This document shows, one piece after another, positions 42,921-51,770 of a DNA stretch of 64,000 nt; the first letter of the stretch is position 1; each line of letters opens with the position of its first letter. The notes under the pieces were generated by a model. It worked only from the letters and a program-made list of their open reading frames with translations, did not search any database and was not told the DNA's origin. Source of the DNA: Gordonia sp. 'Campus' (GTDB lineage: Bacteria; Actinomycetota; Actinomycetes; Mycobacteriales; Mycobacteriaceae); the NCBI RefSeq assembly GCF_022206305.1, contig NZ_JAKOIW010000017.1, positions 62,968-126,967 on the forward strand, given 5' to 3'. The translations under genes and the position numbers were made by a program.

Positions 42921-43103
42921 CGTGGATCGAGTTCCTCACCTGTAGAAAACACACGGAATCCGGCCCGTGCATACGCACAGACCGGATCCCATGGTACCGA
43001 GGTGAGCTGAGCAGACCCTGATCGGATCACCGGGAAGCCCCTTCTCGGGTCATCACGGGTTCCGAGCCGGGGCACCGAGGCCACGATCGGCCGGCCGCTC
43101 ACA

Positions 43104-43922
43104 TCACGTCAGGCGGATGAGTCCGTAGTCGAACGCATGCCTGCGGTAGACGACGGAGGCCTTGTCGGTCTCCTTGTCGTGGAACAGGAAGAAGTCGTGT
43201 CCCACCAGTTCCATCTCATAGAGGGCGTCATCGACGGTCATCGGCACCGCGGTGTGTTCCTTCACGCGCACGATCTGACCGGGCGTGTACTCCTCGACGC
43301 CGTCATCCCACTGATCCGCCGAGCCGGCACCCGAATCGGTCTCGCCGACGAGCGCGTCGACCGAGAGTTGGTTGTCGCGCAGCGGTGGCGCCCCGATCTC
43401 GGTGGCCTCGGCGACCGACAGCGGACGACGGTTGCCGTGGTGGACGCGTCTGCGGTCCTTGACCCGGCGGAGTCGGGACTCGACCTTGTCCAGTGCGTGT
43501 TCGAGCGCGGCGTAGAAGTTCTCACCGCACGCCTGCGCACGGACGATCGGGCCCTTGCCGGTCGCGGTGATCTCGACCTGTTGACAGGACTTGGACTGCC
43601 TGCGGTTGCGTTCGTGGTTCAGCTCAACGTCGAAGCGGAAGATCGTCGGATCGAATCGCTCGAGGCGCGCGAGCTTGTCGCCGACGTAGACGCGGTAGTG
43701 GTCGGGGATCTCGACGTTGCGTCCGCTGAACACCAGGGTGGCGGTGGGTTGTGCCGGGTCGTCGGACTCCACCGTTCCCGGTGGCCGGACGAAGGCGAAT
43801 TCTGGATCGTAGGAGTCGGTCTGGGCGGGCGGATGGTCGGGCGCGAGGCCCTCCTCCACGGTCGGCCTGGGGTCGGCGGTTTTCGGTTCGCGCTGGCCTT
43901 TGCGATGGATGACTGTGGACAT
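43104..43922 (-). CDS. hpf: Ribosome hibernation-promoting factor, long form
   Basis: HPF binds the 30S subunit and promotes 100S ribosome dimers in stationary phase. The N-terminal S30AE domain (VFSGRNVEIPDHYRVYVGDKLARLERFD, then FYAALEHALDKVESRLRRVKDRR) is preceded by a ~60-residue extension. The C-terminal dimerisation domain reads RVKEHTAVPMTVDDALYEMELVGHDFFLFHDKETDKASVVYRRHAFDYGLIRL. The length (272 aa) fits the long form. ATG 43922 has GGAGG eight bases upstream. A palindrome at 44013-44029 may regulate it. Confidence 0.95.
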   Translation of the reverse strand: MSTVIHRKGQREPKTADPRPTVEEGLAPDHPPAQTDSYDPEFAFVRPPGTVESDDPAQPTATLVFSGRNVEIPDHYRVYVGDKLARLERFDPTIFRFDVELNHERNRRQSKSCQQVEITATGKGPIVRAQACGENFYAALEHALDKVESRLRRVKDRRRVHHGNRRPLSVAEATEIGAPPLRDNQLSVDALVGETDSGAGSADQWDDGVEEYTPGQIVRVKEHTAVPMTVDDALYEMELVGHDFFLFHDKETDKASVVYRRHAFDYGLIRLT

Positions 43923-44277
43923 TCAACTACCTCCTGAATTGTCCCGACGCCGGTGGATCATCGTGATCTGTTGTCGCACTGATGATGTGAACGGCACCGA
44001 GGATGTGTCCATGTCAGCTGACAGCTGACACTCAAAGACAGGGGCATCACCTCCCGACAAAGCGGTCGCGGCCGGCACGAGTCCTCGTCGGACCTTTCCG
44101 GCAACCTGCTGTACCCCCGACCGTAGCCGCAACTTCGGGTCTCGGCCACGTTTTGCCGAGCGGTGTCGGCATGTCGGGACAATCGGGGCACAAGGTCCCA
44201 CCCGACGGGGGCACGGGTTGTCCACAGCGGCGTCGGAGGTCCCGTCCGCGCCGGCCCGCACGGAATACGGTCGGCCG
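43923..44277. promoter_or_regulatory. Divergent promoter region between hpf and the ComF-like gene
   Basis: This 355-base region has no convincing gene. It holds the hpf ribosome-binding site (complement of CCTCC near 43930) and the 17-bp palindrome at 44013-44029. In-frame extension of the ComF-like protein back to a TTG at 44218 is possible but less likely. No clear -10/-35 pair was identified. Confidence 0.5.
44013..44029. promoter_or_regulatory. 17-bp palindrome upstream of hpf
   Basis: GTCAGCTG-A-CAGCTGAC is a perfect 8+1+8 palindrome about 90 bases ahead of the hpf start. Its two halves also form a direct repeat of CAGCTGA. This fits a dimeric repressor or activator site. Confidence 0.5.
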
Positions 44278-44949
44278 ATGACGTGGCGACGACAGGTGGT
44301 GGAGGCGGGCGCCGATCTGGTGTTCCCGCTGCTGTGCGGAGGGTGCGGCCGACCCGGGGTCCGATGGTGTCCCCGATGTGACGCCACCCTGTCCGACGCA
44401 CCGATCTCGGTGAGTCCACGCGTCTCCCCCGGGGTCCCGGTCTGGGCACTCGGACGCTACCGCGGTCCGTACCGCCGGGCGGTCATCGAGATCAAAGAAC
44501 ACGGCAGGCGCGATCTGATCCCCCCGCTCGGCGAGGCGCTCGCGCACGGCATCCGCATCCTCGCCGGCTGGCGGGAACTGCCCGACGCCGACGAACTCCT
44601 CCTGGTTCCCGCCCCGACGCGACGCTTGACCGCCCGTCGCCGCGGCGGTGACCCGGTCACCGCACTCGCCGCGCACGCGGCACGCCGGCTCGGTCGGCGG
44701 GTCCTCGTCGCGCCCCTGCTGGTGACGGTGGCGACCGCGCGGGATTCCGCCGGGCTCGACGCACGGTCGCGGTCCCGCAATCTCCGCGGCGCGGTGCGAC
44801 TCCGTGCCGGTGCCGAGCCGATCCGCGGGGCGAGCGCGATCCTCGTCGACGACGTCATGACCACGGGCGCCACCGCGGCCGAATCGGTTCGGGTGCTGTC
44901 CAACGCCGGGATCGGCGTCGCGGCCGTCGTCGTGGTGGCCGCGGCCTAG
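44278..44949 (+). CDS. ComF-family phosphoribosyltransferase-like protein
   Basis: This 223-residue protein is the positional equivalent of Rv3242c. It has an N-terminal zinc ribbon (CGGCGRPGVRWCPRCD) and a C-terminal PRTase domain with the PRPP-binding loop ILVDDVMTTGATAAE. ComF proteins act in DNA uptake in competent bacteria, but their role in actinobacteria is unclear. The start is ATG 44278 (MTWRRQ); a TTG at 44218 adds 20 poor-quality residues. Confidence 0.85.
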   Translation: MTWRRQVVEAGADLVFPLLCGGCGRPGVRWCPRCDATLSDAPISVSPRVSPGVPVWALGRYRGPYRRAVIEIKEHGRRDLIPPLGEALAHGIRILAGWRELPDADELLLVPAPTRRLTARRRGGDPVTALAAHAARRLGRRVLVAPLLVTVATARDSAGLDARSRSRNLRGAVRLRAGAEPIRGASAILVDDVMTTGATAAESVRVLSNAGIGVAAVVVVAAA

Positions 44950-44973
44950 CGGGTCACCACACCTGGTCGCGCC

Positions 44974-46740
44974 TCACGGCAGGACCGGGATGGCTCCTCG
45001 GATCATCGCCGGTTCGACCTCGGTCCAGTACTGGTCGGGTTGGCCGTTGCTGCTGCCCAGACGCAGGACGCCGCGCTGATCGCCGACGTAGATCGTGGAC
45101 GTGTTGGCGACGACGGCCCGCACCGGCGGCGAGACGTTTCCGCTGAGCAGGCCGACGGCGGGCGTGCCGTCGATCGACAGCTGGACGACAGGTGACTCCG
45201 GGGCCTCCCGCGCGATCATCAGGGTCGTCGGCGATGCCCAGTCCACCGAGACGGCGCGGTTGCCGATGTTGTAGGCGGCGATTCGCGGGCTCGTCAGCGA
45301 CACCTGTCCCTCGGTGTTGGTCGACAGCACCGCGTACACGATCTGCCCGCCCACGACGAGGGCGGCCCGGACGCCGTCGGGGGCCACCTGCATCTCGGTG
45401 ATGGCACCGCGCGCCACGGTCGGGATCGACGACGCCTCCACGGGCACCGTCCGGGTGCCGTCGTCGTCGCGCTGCCACTGCATCGGACGACCGTCGACGA
45501 CGACGTACACGGTGTTCTCGTCCGCACCGAAGGACGGCCGGGTGATGGACGCCCCGCCGATGATCGGACCGACGTCACCGCCGTAGTCGCCGGTCACCGC
45601 CTCGAGCCGGGCGTCGGGTCCGGACAGGCTGCGGACCGCGGCCACTCGGGCCCCGTTGTCGGAGATGCTCGCCGACCGCAGGTCGCGGGATGTCCCGAGC
45701 GGACCGCGAACCGGCACGGTCGCGGTGTCGGTGACCGCGCGCAAGGCCCCACCCGTGATGATGTTCAACCCGACATCGGTCGCGGGTGTCGAGTTGGGGT
45801 CGAAGGCCCGGACGTCTGCGGTCTGCCACCCGGAGGCCCGTTCGGCGGCGAGCGGCGCCCCGTCGGCGTCGATGACATACGGGCCGGCGATGTCAGCGCC
45901 GTCGAGGGTCCAGATCACCTGCGCCGCCAGAACGGTGCGGTCCCGGATCGGCGCGCTGCCGATGCCGTCGAGATCGACGCGGACCCCGCCGCCGGCCAGT
46001 CCGACGACCGGGCCGCGCAGCGTGGCACCGTTCGGGAACCCGCTGTCGACCGCCGCTGACAGGTCGGCCGCCGGTCCCCCGATGAGCCGGTTCACCAGTA
46101 CGGTCGGGTCGGTGGCCTGGCCCGAGTAGAACCACCGTGGGTCCGGAACCAGGCGACGCCCGGTGCGGTCGCTGAAGTACAGCGACACCGGTCGATAGGT
46201 GCTGTCGAACTGGTCGCGGTCGATCATGGTCCCGTTGGGCAGTGGCCCGTCGATGCGCCACTGGTCTCCCGACCGGGTGAGGCTGATGCTGGTCTCCACG
46301 CGTCCCGATGCCGGGAGCAGCTGACCGTCGGACTTGAGGGTGCCGACGTTGTCGCCGATCAGGCGCATGCGCACCGAGTCCTCGTTGCGCTGATCCACGA
46401 AGGTGTTGATCTCGTCCATGATCAGCGCGTCGCCACGATCGTCCCACTGCTGGGAGGCGACCGGTGTGAGGAAGGCGCGCGCCGCACCGTGACTCGAATC
46501 GGGGTCGACCGTGGATTTCAGAAATGCCCGGACCAGTGCCTCGGGGTCCATGTCCGCCTGCGGAACCGGTACGGCGTTGGTGGCTCCCTGCCGCTCGAAG
46601 GACTTGATCGGCTGCGGCGAGGAATCGTTGGGTATGGCGCCGCACGCGGTCAGTGCGAGCAGAGCCGCCATCATCAGCACCAGCGTTGCGGCACCACGGC
46701 GCGGCCGGCATGTCCGGTTCATTCCGCCCCCATCGATCAT
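44974..46740 (-). CDS. lpqB: Lipoprotein LpqB, MtrB-associated
   Basis: LpqB is a cell-surface lipoprotein that interacts with the sensor kinase MtrB and affects cell division and envelope homeostasis. A lipoprotein signal is visible, [27 protein letters not shown], with Cys in the lipobox LTAC. A GerMN-like domain (residues ~170-290, [17 protein letters not shown], then [16 protein letters not shown]) and a beta-propeller-like C-terminal half follow. The ATG at 46740 overlaps the mtrB stop (ATGA); an ATG at 46722 gives a tidier signal peptide and may be the real start. Confidence 0.93.
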   Translation of the reverse strand: MIDGGGMNRTCRPRRGAATLVLMMAALLALTACGAIPNDSSPQPIKSFERQGATNAVPVPQADMDPEALVRAFLKSTVDPDSSHGAARAFLTPVASQQWDDRGDALIMDEINTFVDQRNEDSVRMRLIGDNVGTLKSDGQLLPASGRVETSISLTRSGDQWRIDGPLPNGTMIDRDQFDSTYRPVSLYFSDRTGRRLVPDPRWFYSGQATDPTVLVNRLIGGPAADLSAAVDSGFPNGATLRGPVVGLAGGGVRVDLDGIGSAPIRDRTVLAAQVIWTLDGADIAGPYVIDADGAPLAAERASGWQTADVRAFDPNSTPATDVGLNIITGGALRAVTDTATVPVRGPLGTSRDLRSASISDNGARVAAVRSLSGPDARLEAVTGDYGGDVGPIIGGASITRPSFGADENTVYVVVDGRPMQWQRDDDGTRTVPVEASSIPTVARGAITEMQVAPDGVRAALVVGGQIVYAVLSTNTEGQVSLTSPRIAAYNIGNRAVSVDWASPTTLMIAREAPESPVVQLSIDGTPAVGLLSGNVSPPVRAVVANTSTIYVGDQRGVLRLGSSNGQPDQYWTEVEPAMIRGAIPVLP

Positions 46741-48413
46741 TCCGCCCCCACCCCGGACCCGCCGGCCGCACGGCCGGACGGCTTGGACGTCGATGTCCGT
46801 TGCAGCGTCCCGACGGACTTCAGCGGGAGCGGCGAACCGAGCACCTTGTGGCCGCGTACGAGCGGCAGGGTCAGCCGGAAGCAGGCCCCCTTGCCCGGTT
46901 CACCCCAGGCCTCGAGCCGACCCTGGTGCAGCCGTGCGTCCTCGATGCTGATGGCCAGGCCGAGTCCGGTGCCACCGGAGCGTCGGAACCGCGAGGGGTC
47001 CGACCGCCAGAACCGGTTGAACACCAGCTTCTCCTCCCCCGGCCGCAGACCGATCCCCTGATCGCGCACGGTGATCGCGACCGCGTCCCCGTCCGAACGC
47101 ATCGTGAGGGTGACGGGTTTGCGCTCGCCGTGGTCGATCGCGTTGGCAAGCAGGTTTCGGAGGATGCGTTCCACACGACGCGGGTCGATCTCGGCGAGCA
47201 CCGGCTCGGCGGGCAGGTCGAGGATGAGCTCGGTGCCGGTCTCCTCCGCGAGATGACCGACGGTGGCGAGGGCTCCGTCGATGGGAATCGCCATGTCCAT
47301 GCGCTCGGCGGCGAGTTCGGCCATGCCCGCGTCGTGACGGGAGATCTCCAGGAGCTCGTTCAAGAGCGTCTCGAACCGGTCGAGTTCCTTGTCGAGCAAC
47401 TCGACCGAACGCTTGCGGACCGGGTCGAGATCTTCGCGGCCTTCGTAGAGCACGTCCGAGGCCATCCGCACGGTGGTCAGCGGAGTGCGCAGCTCGTGAC
47501 TGACGTCGGAGGTGAACTGCCGTTGCAGCCCGCCGAACTCCTCGAGGTGGGTGATCTGCTTGGACAGACTCTCGGCCATGTCGTTGAACGACATCGCCAG
47601 TCGCGCCATGTCGTCCTCACCGCGCACCGGCATTCGTTCCTTGAGGCGCCCGTCGGCGAAGCGCACGGCGATCCGGGACGCCGACCGCACCGGGATGACG
47701 ACCTGCCGCGACACGAGCCAGGCGATGGCCGCGAGGAGACCGAGCAGCACCACACCGCCCGTCAGCAACGTGCCTCTGACCAGGTCCAGCGTGTTCTGTT
47801 CGGCGGTGAGCGGGAAGACCAGATACAACTCGAGACCCGGGACCGACGCGTTGGTCGGCGTACCGACGATCAGCGCGGGCGCCCGCCCGCCGGAACCGTC
47901 GGGGACCTGGGTGTACTGGTAGGCCACCTGCCCACCGCGCACCATGTCACGCAGGTTCGACGGAATCTCCGCGGTGGGTCCGACGCCACTGGCGATGCCG
48001 GTGTCGGAGCCCCCGGGCACGAGCAGGACGGTGTCGAAGGCACCGACCGCGCCCGACGCCTGCCCGGTGTCGGCATCGCGGTCGGTCAGCAGCGACCGCG
48101 TCTGGCGGAGACGGTTCTGCACCGACATGTTCCCCGCGCCGCTCGACAGATCTCGTTCCACCGAGATCCGGGCGCGGTCGATCTCCTCGGTCGCCGCCGC
48201 GAGCTTCACGTCGAGCAACCGGTCGGTGATCTGGGTGACGAGCACGAAACCGAGTATCAGGAGCACGACAATCGACAGCACCAACGTGGACACCACGATC
48301 CGCAACTGCAGCGAGCGCCGCCAGATGTGCCCGAAGACACGCCCGACAGCGCCGGCAGTGCGGGTGAAACGTCCGAGAGTGCTGTTGACCCGTCGCCGAG
48401 ATCGACCGATCAC
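46737..48413 (-). CDS. mtrB: Sensor histidine kinase MtrB
   Basis: MtrB is the membrane kinase partner of MtrA in the essential system that couples cell division and envelope synthesis. The 558 residues show a first helix ([23 protein letters not shown]), an extracytoplasmic domain, a second helix ([20 protein letters not shown]), HAMP, the phosphoacceptor His in [19 protein letters not shown], the N-box [11 protein letters not shown] and the G-box [14 protein letters not shown] 48413 overlaps the mtrA stop by four bases, so translation is coupled. Confidence 0.96.
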   Translation of the reverse strand: MIGRSRRRVNSTLGRFTRTAGAVGRVFGHIWRRSLQLRIVVSTLVLSIVVLLILGFVLVTQITDRLLDVKLAAATEEIDRARISVERDLSSGAGNMSVQNRLRQTRSLLTDRDADTGQASGAVGAFDTVLLVPGGSDTGIASGVGPTAEIPSNLRDMVRGGQVAYQYTQVPDGSGGRAPALIVGTPTNASVPGLELYLVFPLTAEQNTLDLVRGTLLTGGVVLLGLLAAIAWLVSRQVVIPVRSASRIAVRFADGRLKERMPVRGEDDMARLAMSFNDMAESLSKQITHLEEFGGLQRQFTSDVSHELRTPLTTVRMASDVLYEGREDLDPVRKRSVELLDKELDRFETLLNELLEISRHDAGMAELAAERMDMAIPIDGALATVGHLAEETGTELILDLPAEPVLAEIDPRRVERILRNLLANAIDHGERKPVTLTMRSDGDAVAITVRDQGIGLRPGEEKLVFNRFWRSDPSRFRRSGGTGLGLAISIEDARLHQGRLEAWGEPGKGACFRLTLPLVRGHKVLGSPLPLKSVGTLQRTSTSKPSGRAAGGSGVGAE

Positions 48414-49087
48414 GGCGGGCCGGCCTTGTAGCCGACCCCCCTCACCGTCAGGACGACCTCAGGATTCTCCGGGTCGGTTTCGACCTTCGCGCGTAACCGC
48501 TGGACATGCACGTTGACGAGTCTAGTGTCCGCCGGATGCCGGTATCCCCACACCTGTTCGAGCAGGACGTCGCGGGTGAACACCTGACGAGGCTTGCGGG
48601 CCAGCGCGACGAGGAGGTCGAACTCGAGCGGGGTGAGGGAGATCGGCACGCCGTCGCGGGTCACCTTGTGCGCGGGCACATCGATCTCGACCGGACCGAT
48701 CGACAGCAGCTCGGCGGGTTCCTCGTCCGTGCGGCGCAGACGCGCGCGGACCCGGGCGACGAGTTCCTTCGGCTTGAACGGCTTCACCATGTAGTCGTCG
48801 GCGCCGGACTCGAGACCCAGCACGACGTCGACGGTGTCGGACTTCGCGGTCAGCATGACGATCGGCACGCCGGAATCGGCACGCAGCACGCGGCAGACGT
48901 CGATGCCGTTCATGCCGGGGAGCATGAGGTCGAGCAGCACCAGGTCGGGACGGATCTCGCGCACCGCGGTCAGCGCCTGCGTACCGTCGCCGACCACGAA
49001 GGGCTCGAAACCCTCGCCGCGCAACACGATCGTCAGCATCTCGGCGAGTGCGGCGTCGTCGTCGACGACAAGGATGCGGGGCTTCAT
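48410..49087 (-). CDS. mtrA: Response regulator MtrA
   Basis: MtrA is an OmpR-type regulator of 225 residues with a receiver domain ([14 protein letters not shown], phosphoacceptor Asp in [13 protein letters not shown], Thr/Lys switch residues in MLTAKSD and VKPFKP) and a winged-helix DNA-binding domain ([38 protein letters not shown]). The start is ATG 49087 at MKPRILVV; the frame upstream is not family-like. The region 49088-49168 must hold its promoter, since the gene upstream is the foreign tmk. Confidence 0.97.
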   Translation of the reverse strand: MKPRILVVDDDAALAEMLTIVLRGEGFEPFVVGDGTQALTAVREIRPDLVLLDLMLPGMNGIDVCRVLRADSGVPIVMLTAKSDTVDVVLGLESGADDYMVKPFKPKELVARVRARLRRTDEEPAELLSIGPVEIDVPAHKVTRDGVPISLTPLEFDLLVALARKPRQVFTRDVLLEQVWGYRHPADTRLVNVHVQRLRAKVETDPENPEVVLTVRGVGYKAGPP

Positions 49088-49168
49088 GCCCTCAATGGTG
49101 ACACCACCGTGATGCAACCGTGGTGATCGACGCGCCGGGACGCGCAAGGCGATGTAGTTCCCTACCGT

Positions 49169-49825
49169 CTACGTACTGTGAAGCCATGGACCTACAAGCT
49201 TCAAGGCGTCGTTAAGCACGGCAGACGCCGGTTGGTCCCCATTAACCTTCAGCACCGGTCCGATCGGTTCTTCGGCCGCAAAGAACGCCTCATATCTAAC
49301 GCTGGCTTGCTCCAGCGACGCCGCGCGATGAAACAGCTCATCCTTCCCACTTCTCCGCGCTATGCGCTCGAGGCACGTCGCGATACTCGTATCTACGTAT
49401 ATTGTCAAGTCCGGTGGACGGGCGTGCCGGTTTATGGTTCGCACCCAGTCCCCACCGCCGGTCGCGCCCCCTTGATACGCAAAGGACGAAGCCAAGTACC
49501 GATCGGATATGACCCAGTGACCGCTCGCCAACTGCCGCTCAATCCCGTTCGCCGCATTTCGCAGGTGGTCCAGCCGGTCGGCTGCGAACAGCAGCGCTAG
49601 GATGTCTGCATCGAAGTCAAGCCGTCGGTCAATCGCTTGGCGGATGACACTCCCGACGGGACCCGCAGTTGGCTCATGGGTCGCCTCCACCGGGACCGAC
49701 TGCGACCGAAGCCACTCAACGAGGCTAGCAATCAAAGTTGTTGTTCCCGCGCCATCAAGTCCCTCCACGGCGACAAACTTGCCCTCGGAAAAGGTGTCCA
49801 CAACGAGGACCCTAGCCCGTGTCAC
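49169..49825 (-). CDS. tmk: Thymidylate kinase-family protein with altered P-loop
   Basis: This protein of 210-218 residues has the Tmk fold: P-loop EGLDGAGTTTL near residues 21-31, the DR-Y motif in HWVISDRYLASSFAYQGG, and the LID region ARRSGKDELFHRA. The P-loop Lys is Thr here (GAGTTT, not GAGKxT). It would phosphorylate dTMP to dTDP. It sits upstream of mtrA, where mycobacteria carry native tmk, but the sequence is unlike theirs and base composition drops here, so it looks like a transferred replacement. The start is GTG 49825, or GTG 49801 behind AGGG. Confidence 0.82.
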   Translation of the reverse strand: MTRARVLVVDTFSEGKFVAVEGLDGAGTTTLIASLVEWLRSQSVPVEATHEPTAGPVGSVIRQAIDRRLDFDADILALLFAADRLDHLRNAANGIERQLASGHWVISDRYLASSFAYQGGATGGGDWVRTINRHARPPDLTIYVDTSIATCLERIARRSGKDELFHRAASLEQASVRYEAFFAAEEPIGPVLKVNGDQPASAVLNDALKLVGPWLHST

Positions 49826-49959
49826 CTGAAATACCAGTCAGACACCGCGAGTTCGACGCCGCACGTATGCCAGCCACACGTATCATGCGTCAAGATCACA
49901 CGCACTCACGCAACGGGCCAAGACTTTAAAAATGGCTCGATCCCAGAGGGGGTCCTGAC
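49826..49959. promoter_or_regulatory. Divergent promoter region of the nucleotide island
   Basis: The AT-rich stretch between tmk and the thymidylate synthase gene must contain both promoters. A GAGGGGG ribosome-binding site at 49946-49952 precedes an in-frame ATA at 49960. No operator symmetry stands out. Confidence 0.4.
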
Positions 49960-50001
49960 ATAGTTACTCCGACAGTCGCGGTAGGCGACACCGCGAACGA
50001 C

Positions 50002-50961
50002 GTGACTTTTCAACTGTGGCAAGCGCTGTCAAAGACTTCGGCCCGGCGAGCGGGAGGAACCGGACCGACGTCCGAGTCTCTGCATGCATTATTGCAGATT
50101 GCGGACTCGCGTCAACGCTGGGTCAGCAATCGAATACCTTCCATAAATCCAGCCTTTGCCGTGGCCGAAGTGATCTGGATAGTACAGGGCCGCTCCGACA
50201 TCGGATTTCTGTCAGCGTGGAACTCGAACATTGTGAACTTTTTAGGTCACGGAGCGCACACCACCGGAGCCTATGGCCCCAGATTGCGTTCCTATAATGG
50301 TATCGATCAATTGGAACGCGCGTACGCAGTCTTGCGCGAGAATCCCGACAGTCGGCAGGTCGTGCTTCAAATCTGGGACCCACCTCGCGACCTTCCACAT
50401 AAGGACGGCACCTCGACATCGATAGACATACCGTGCGCGGTCACATCTCTACTCAAGATCAGCGAAAACACACTTGAATGGACACAGATCCTCCGCAGCA
50501 ACGACATCATTATGGGTCTGCCTTACAATATTATCCAGTGGTCAATGCTGCAAGAGGTTCTAGCGGGATGGCTCGACGTCCAACCGGGTAACTACACTCA
50601 ACTGAGCGACAGTCTCCACTTATACGATCGAGATCGCAGCCTATTCGAGTACGGGCCCTCTCATGACGCACACTGGACCTACGACTTCCGGCTCAAGAAG
50701 GATGACAGCCACAAGGCGTTCTCGGCTCTCGAAACTTTTGCGGAGAATCTACTCCGATCAGAAAGTCCACTGGATGTCTCAGTTGAACTCGGCGCGGTGT
50801 CTGAGCTTCCAGCGGCCTACTTTGCGTTGGCATCGACATTAGCGTCAGAACGCGTTCGCAGGCTCGGTTCCATCAGTGCAGCGGTCGACCTTGCCTATCA
50901 AAATACAGGAGGAACCTTGAGGAACTGCTTGCTTAGTTGGTTAGGGCGGTGGAACCGATGA
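50002..50961 (+). CDS. Thymidylate synthase-family enzyme (divergent)
   Basis: This protein of 319 residues (from GTG 50002) has the ThyA fold. The catalytic Cys is C145 in DIPCAVTSLL, but the His that normally follows it is Ala. Other substrate residues are kept: R118 (DSRQVV, the cross-dimer phosphate Arg), R165-S166 and D168 in LRSNDIIMGLPYN, N176 (which favours uracil over cytosine) and H206/Y208. This suggests a deoxyuridylate substrate; methylation or hydroxymethylation cannot be separated. The reading frame is open back to 49930, and a ribosome-binding site supports a start at the ATA at 49960. It overlaps the phosphoesterase gene (ATGA). Confidence 0.82.
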   Translation: MTFQLWQALSKTSARRAGGTGPTSESLHALLQIADSRQRWVSNRIPSINPAFAVAEVIWIVQGRSDIGFLSAWNSNIVNFLGHGAHTTGAYGPRLRSYNGIDQLERAYAVLRENPDSRQVVLQIWDPPRDLPHKDGTSTSIDIPCAVTSLLKISENTLEWTQILRSNDIIMGLPYNIIQWSMLQEVLAGWLDVQPGNYTQLSDSLHLYDRDRSLFEYGPSHDAHWTYDFRLKKDDSHKAFSALETFAENLLRSESPLDVSVELGAVSELPAAYFALASTLASERVRRLGSISAAVDLAYQNTGGTLRNCLLSWLGRWNR

Positions 50962-51770
50962 GCGACTCGATTCAAATAGCACATATCAGTGACCTTCATT
51001 TCCACGCGGACGATGGTGATCTGGACCCAGCGGAAGCACTCGAAATGTTCGCCGACCAAGTTGCAAGGCTAGGATATCGGCAGGAGAATGTTGTCCTGGT
51101 AATTTCAGGAGACGTTACCACAAAAGGACGAACAGGCGGCTTTTCGAGCGCGGTTAGAAACGTGCGAGATAAAGTCTTGAAACGCGGCCTTTTCTCACAA
51201 ATCATTGTTTGCCCAGGTAACCACGATATTAGTGTATCTCGTCGGAAGTTTCACGAATTCAACGATTTCGCTTTCGCGGTCACCAATGATGAGAAACAGC
51301 TGTTCACCGAGGATAGCTCGGTCGTTGTCACGAAATTTCGTGATTTCGACTTTGTCGCAATCAATAGCGCTCACCACGGGGACCATCGCTTCGGGTCGAT
51401 CAACTTACACCAAGTCCATCGGGCTTTATCGACATGCGGACCTAAGACAATTCTTGTTACCCACCACAGCCCGATTTCCAGTCGTTACGGTGGCCACGGC
51501 CTTGAGCACTCGCACGAGCTTCTGACGCTCGCGTCACAACATGGTGCGCTCGCCCTGCTTCATGGAGATATACACAGCGATCAGGTCTTAACCGTCGGAC
51601 GTACTAGAACAAAGATTCTTGGAGTTGGGTCGCTTGGTTTTGTTCCCGGCTCTAACATGAACAATCAATTCACAGTCTACAATATATCCGAAACCAATTT
51701 CAGCGGAGTCCTATTCATCTACAAAAAGAATCGAAACGATTTCGTCCCAACGGAGCTGCAGGTACCATGA
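50958..51770 (+). CDS. Calcineurin-like metallophosphoesterase
   Basis: This 270-residue two-metal phosphoesterase shows D-x-H (ISDLHFH, D12/H14), GD (VISGDVTTKG), GNHD (CPGNHD, residues 87-90), a His pair in VTHHSPI (169-170) and HGDIH near 202-206 in place of the usual GHxH. The family includes CpdA-type cyclic nucleotide phosphodiesterases and nucleases. ATG 50958 overlaps the upstream stop and is favoured by GGTGGA; a TTG at 50937 is the alternative. Its own stop overlaps the next start (ATGA at 51767). Tight coupling implies a joint function on nucleotides. Confidence 0.85.
   Translation: MSDSIQIAHISDLHFHADDGDLDPAEALEMFADQVARLGYRQENVVLVISGDVTTKGRTGGFSSAVRNVRDKVLKRGLFSQIIVCPGNHDISVSRRKFHEFNDFAFAVTNDEKQLFTEDSSVVVTKFRDFDFVAINSAHHGDHRFGSINLHQVHRALSTCGPKTILVTHHSPISSRYGGHGLEHSHELLTLASQHGALALLHGDIHSDQVLTVGRTRTKILGVGSLGFVPGSNMNNQFTVYNISETNFSGVLFIYKKNRNDFVPTELQVP

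Noticed and set aside
46653..48431. A 592-residue plus-strand frame opposite mtrB
   Set aside because: It is the shadow of mtrB, which carries all kinase motifs.
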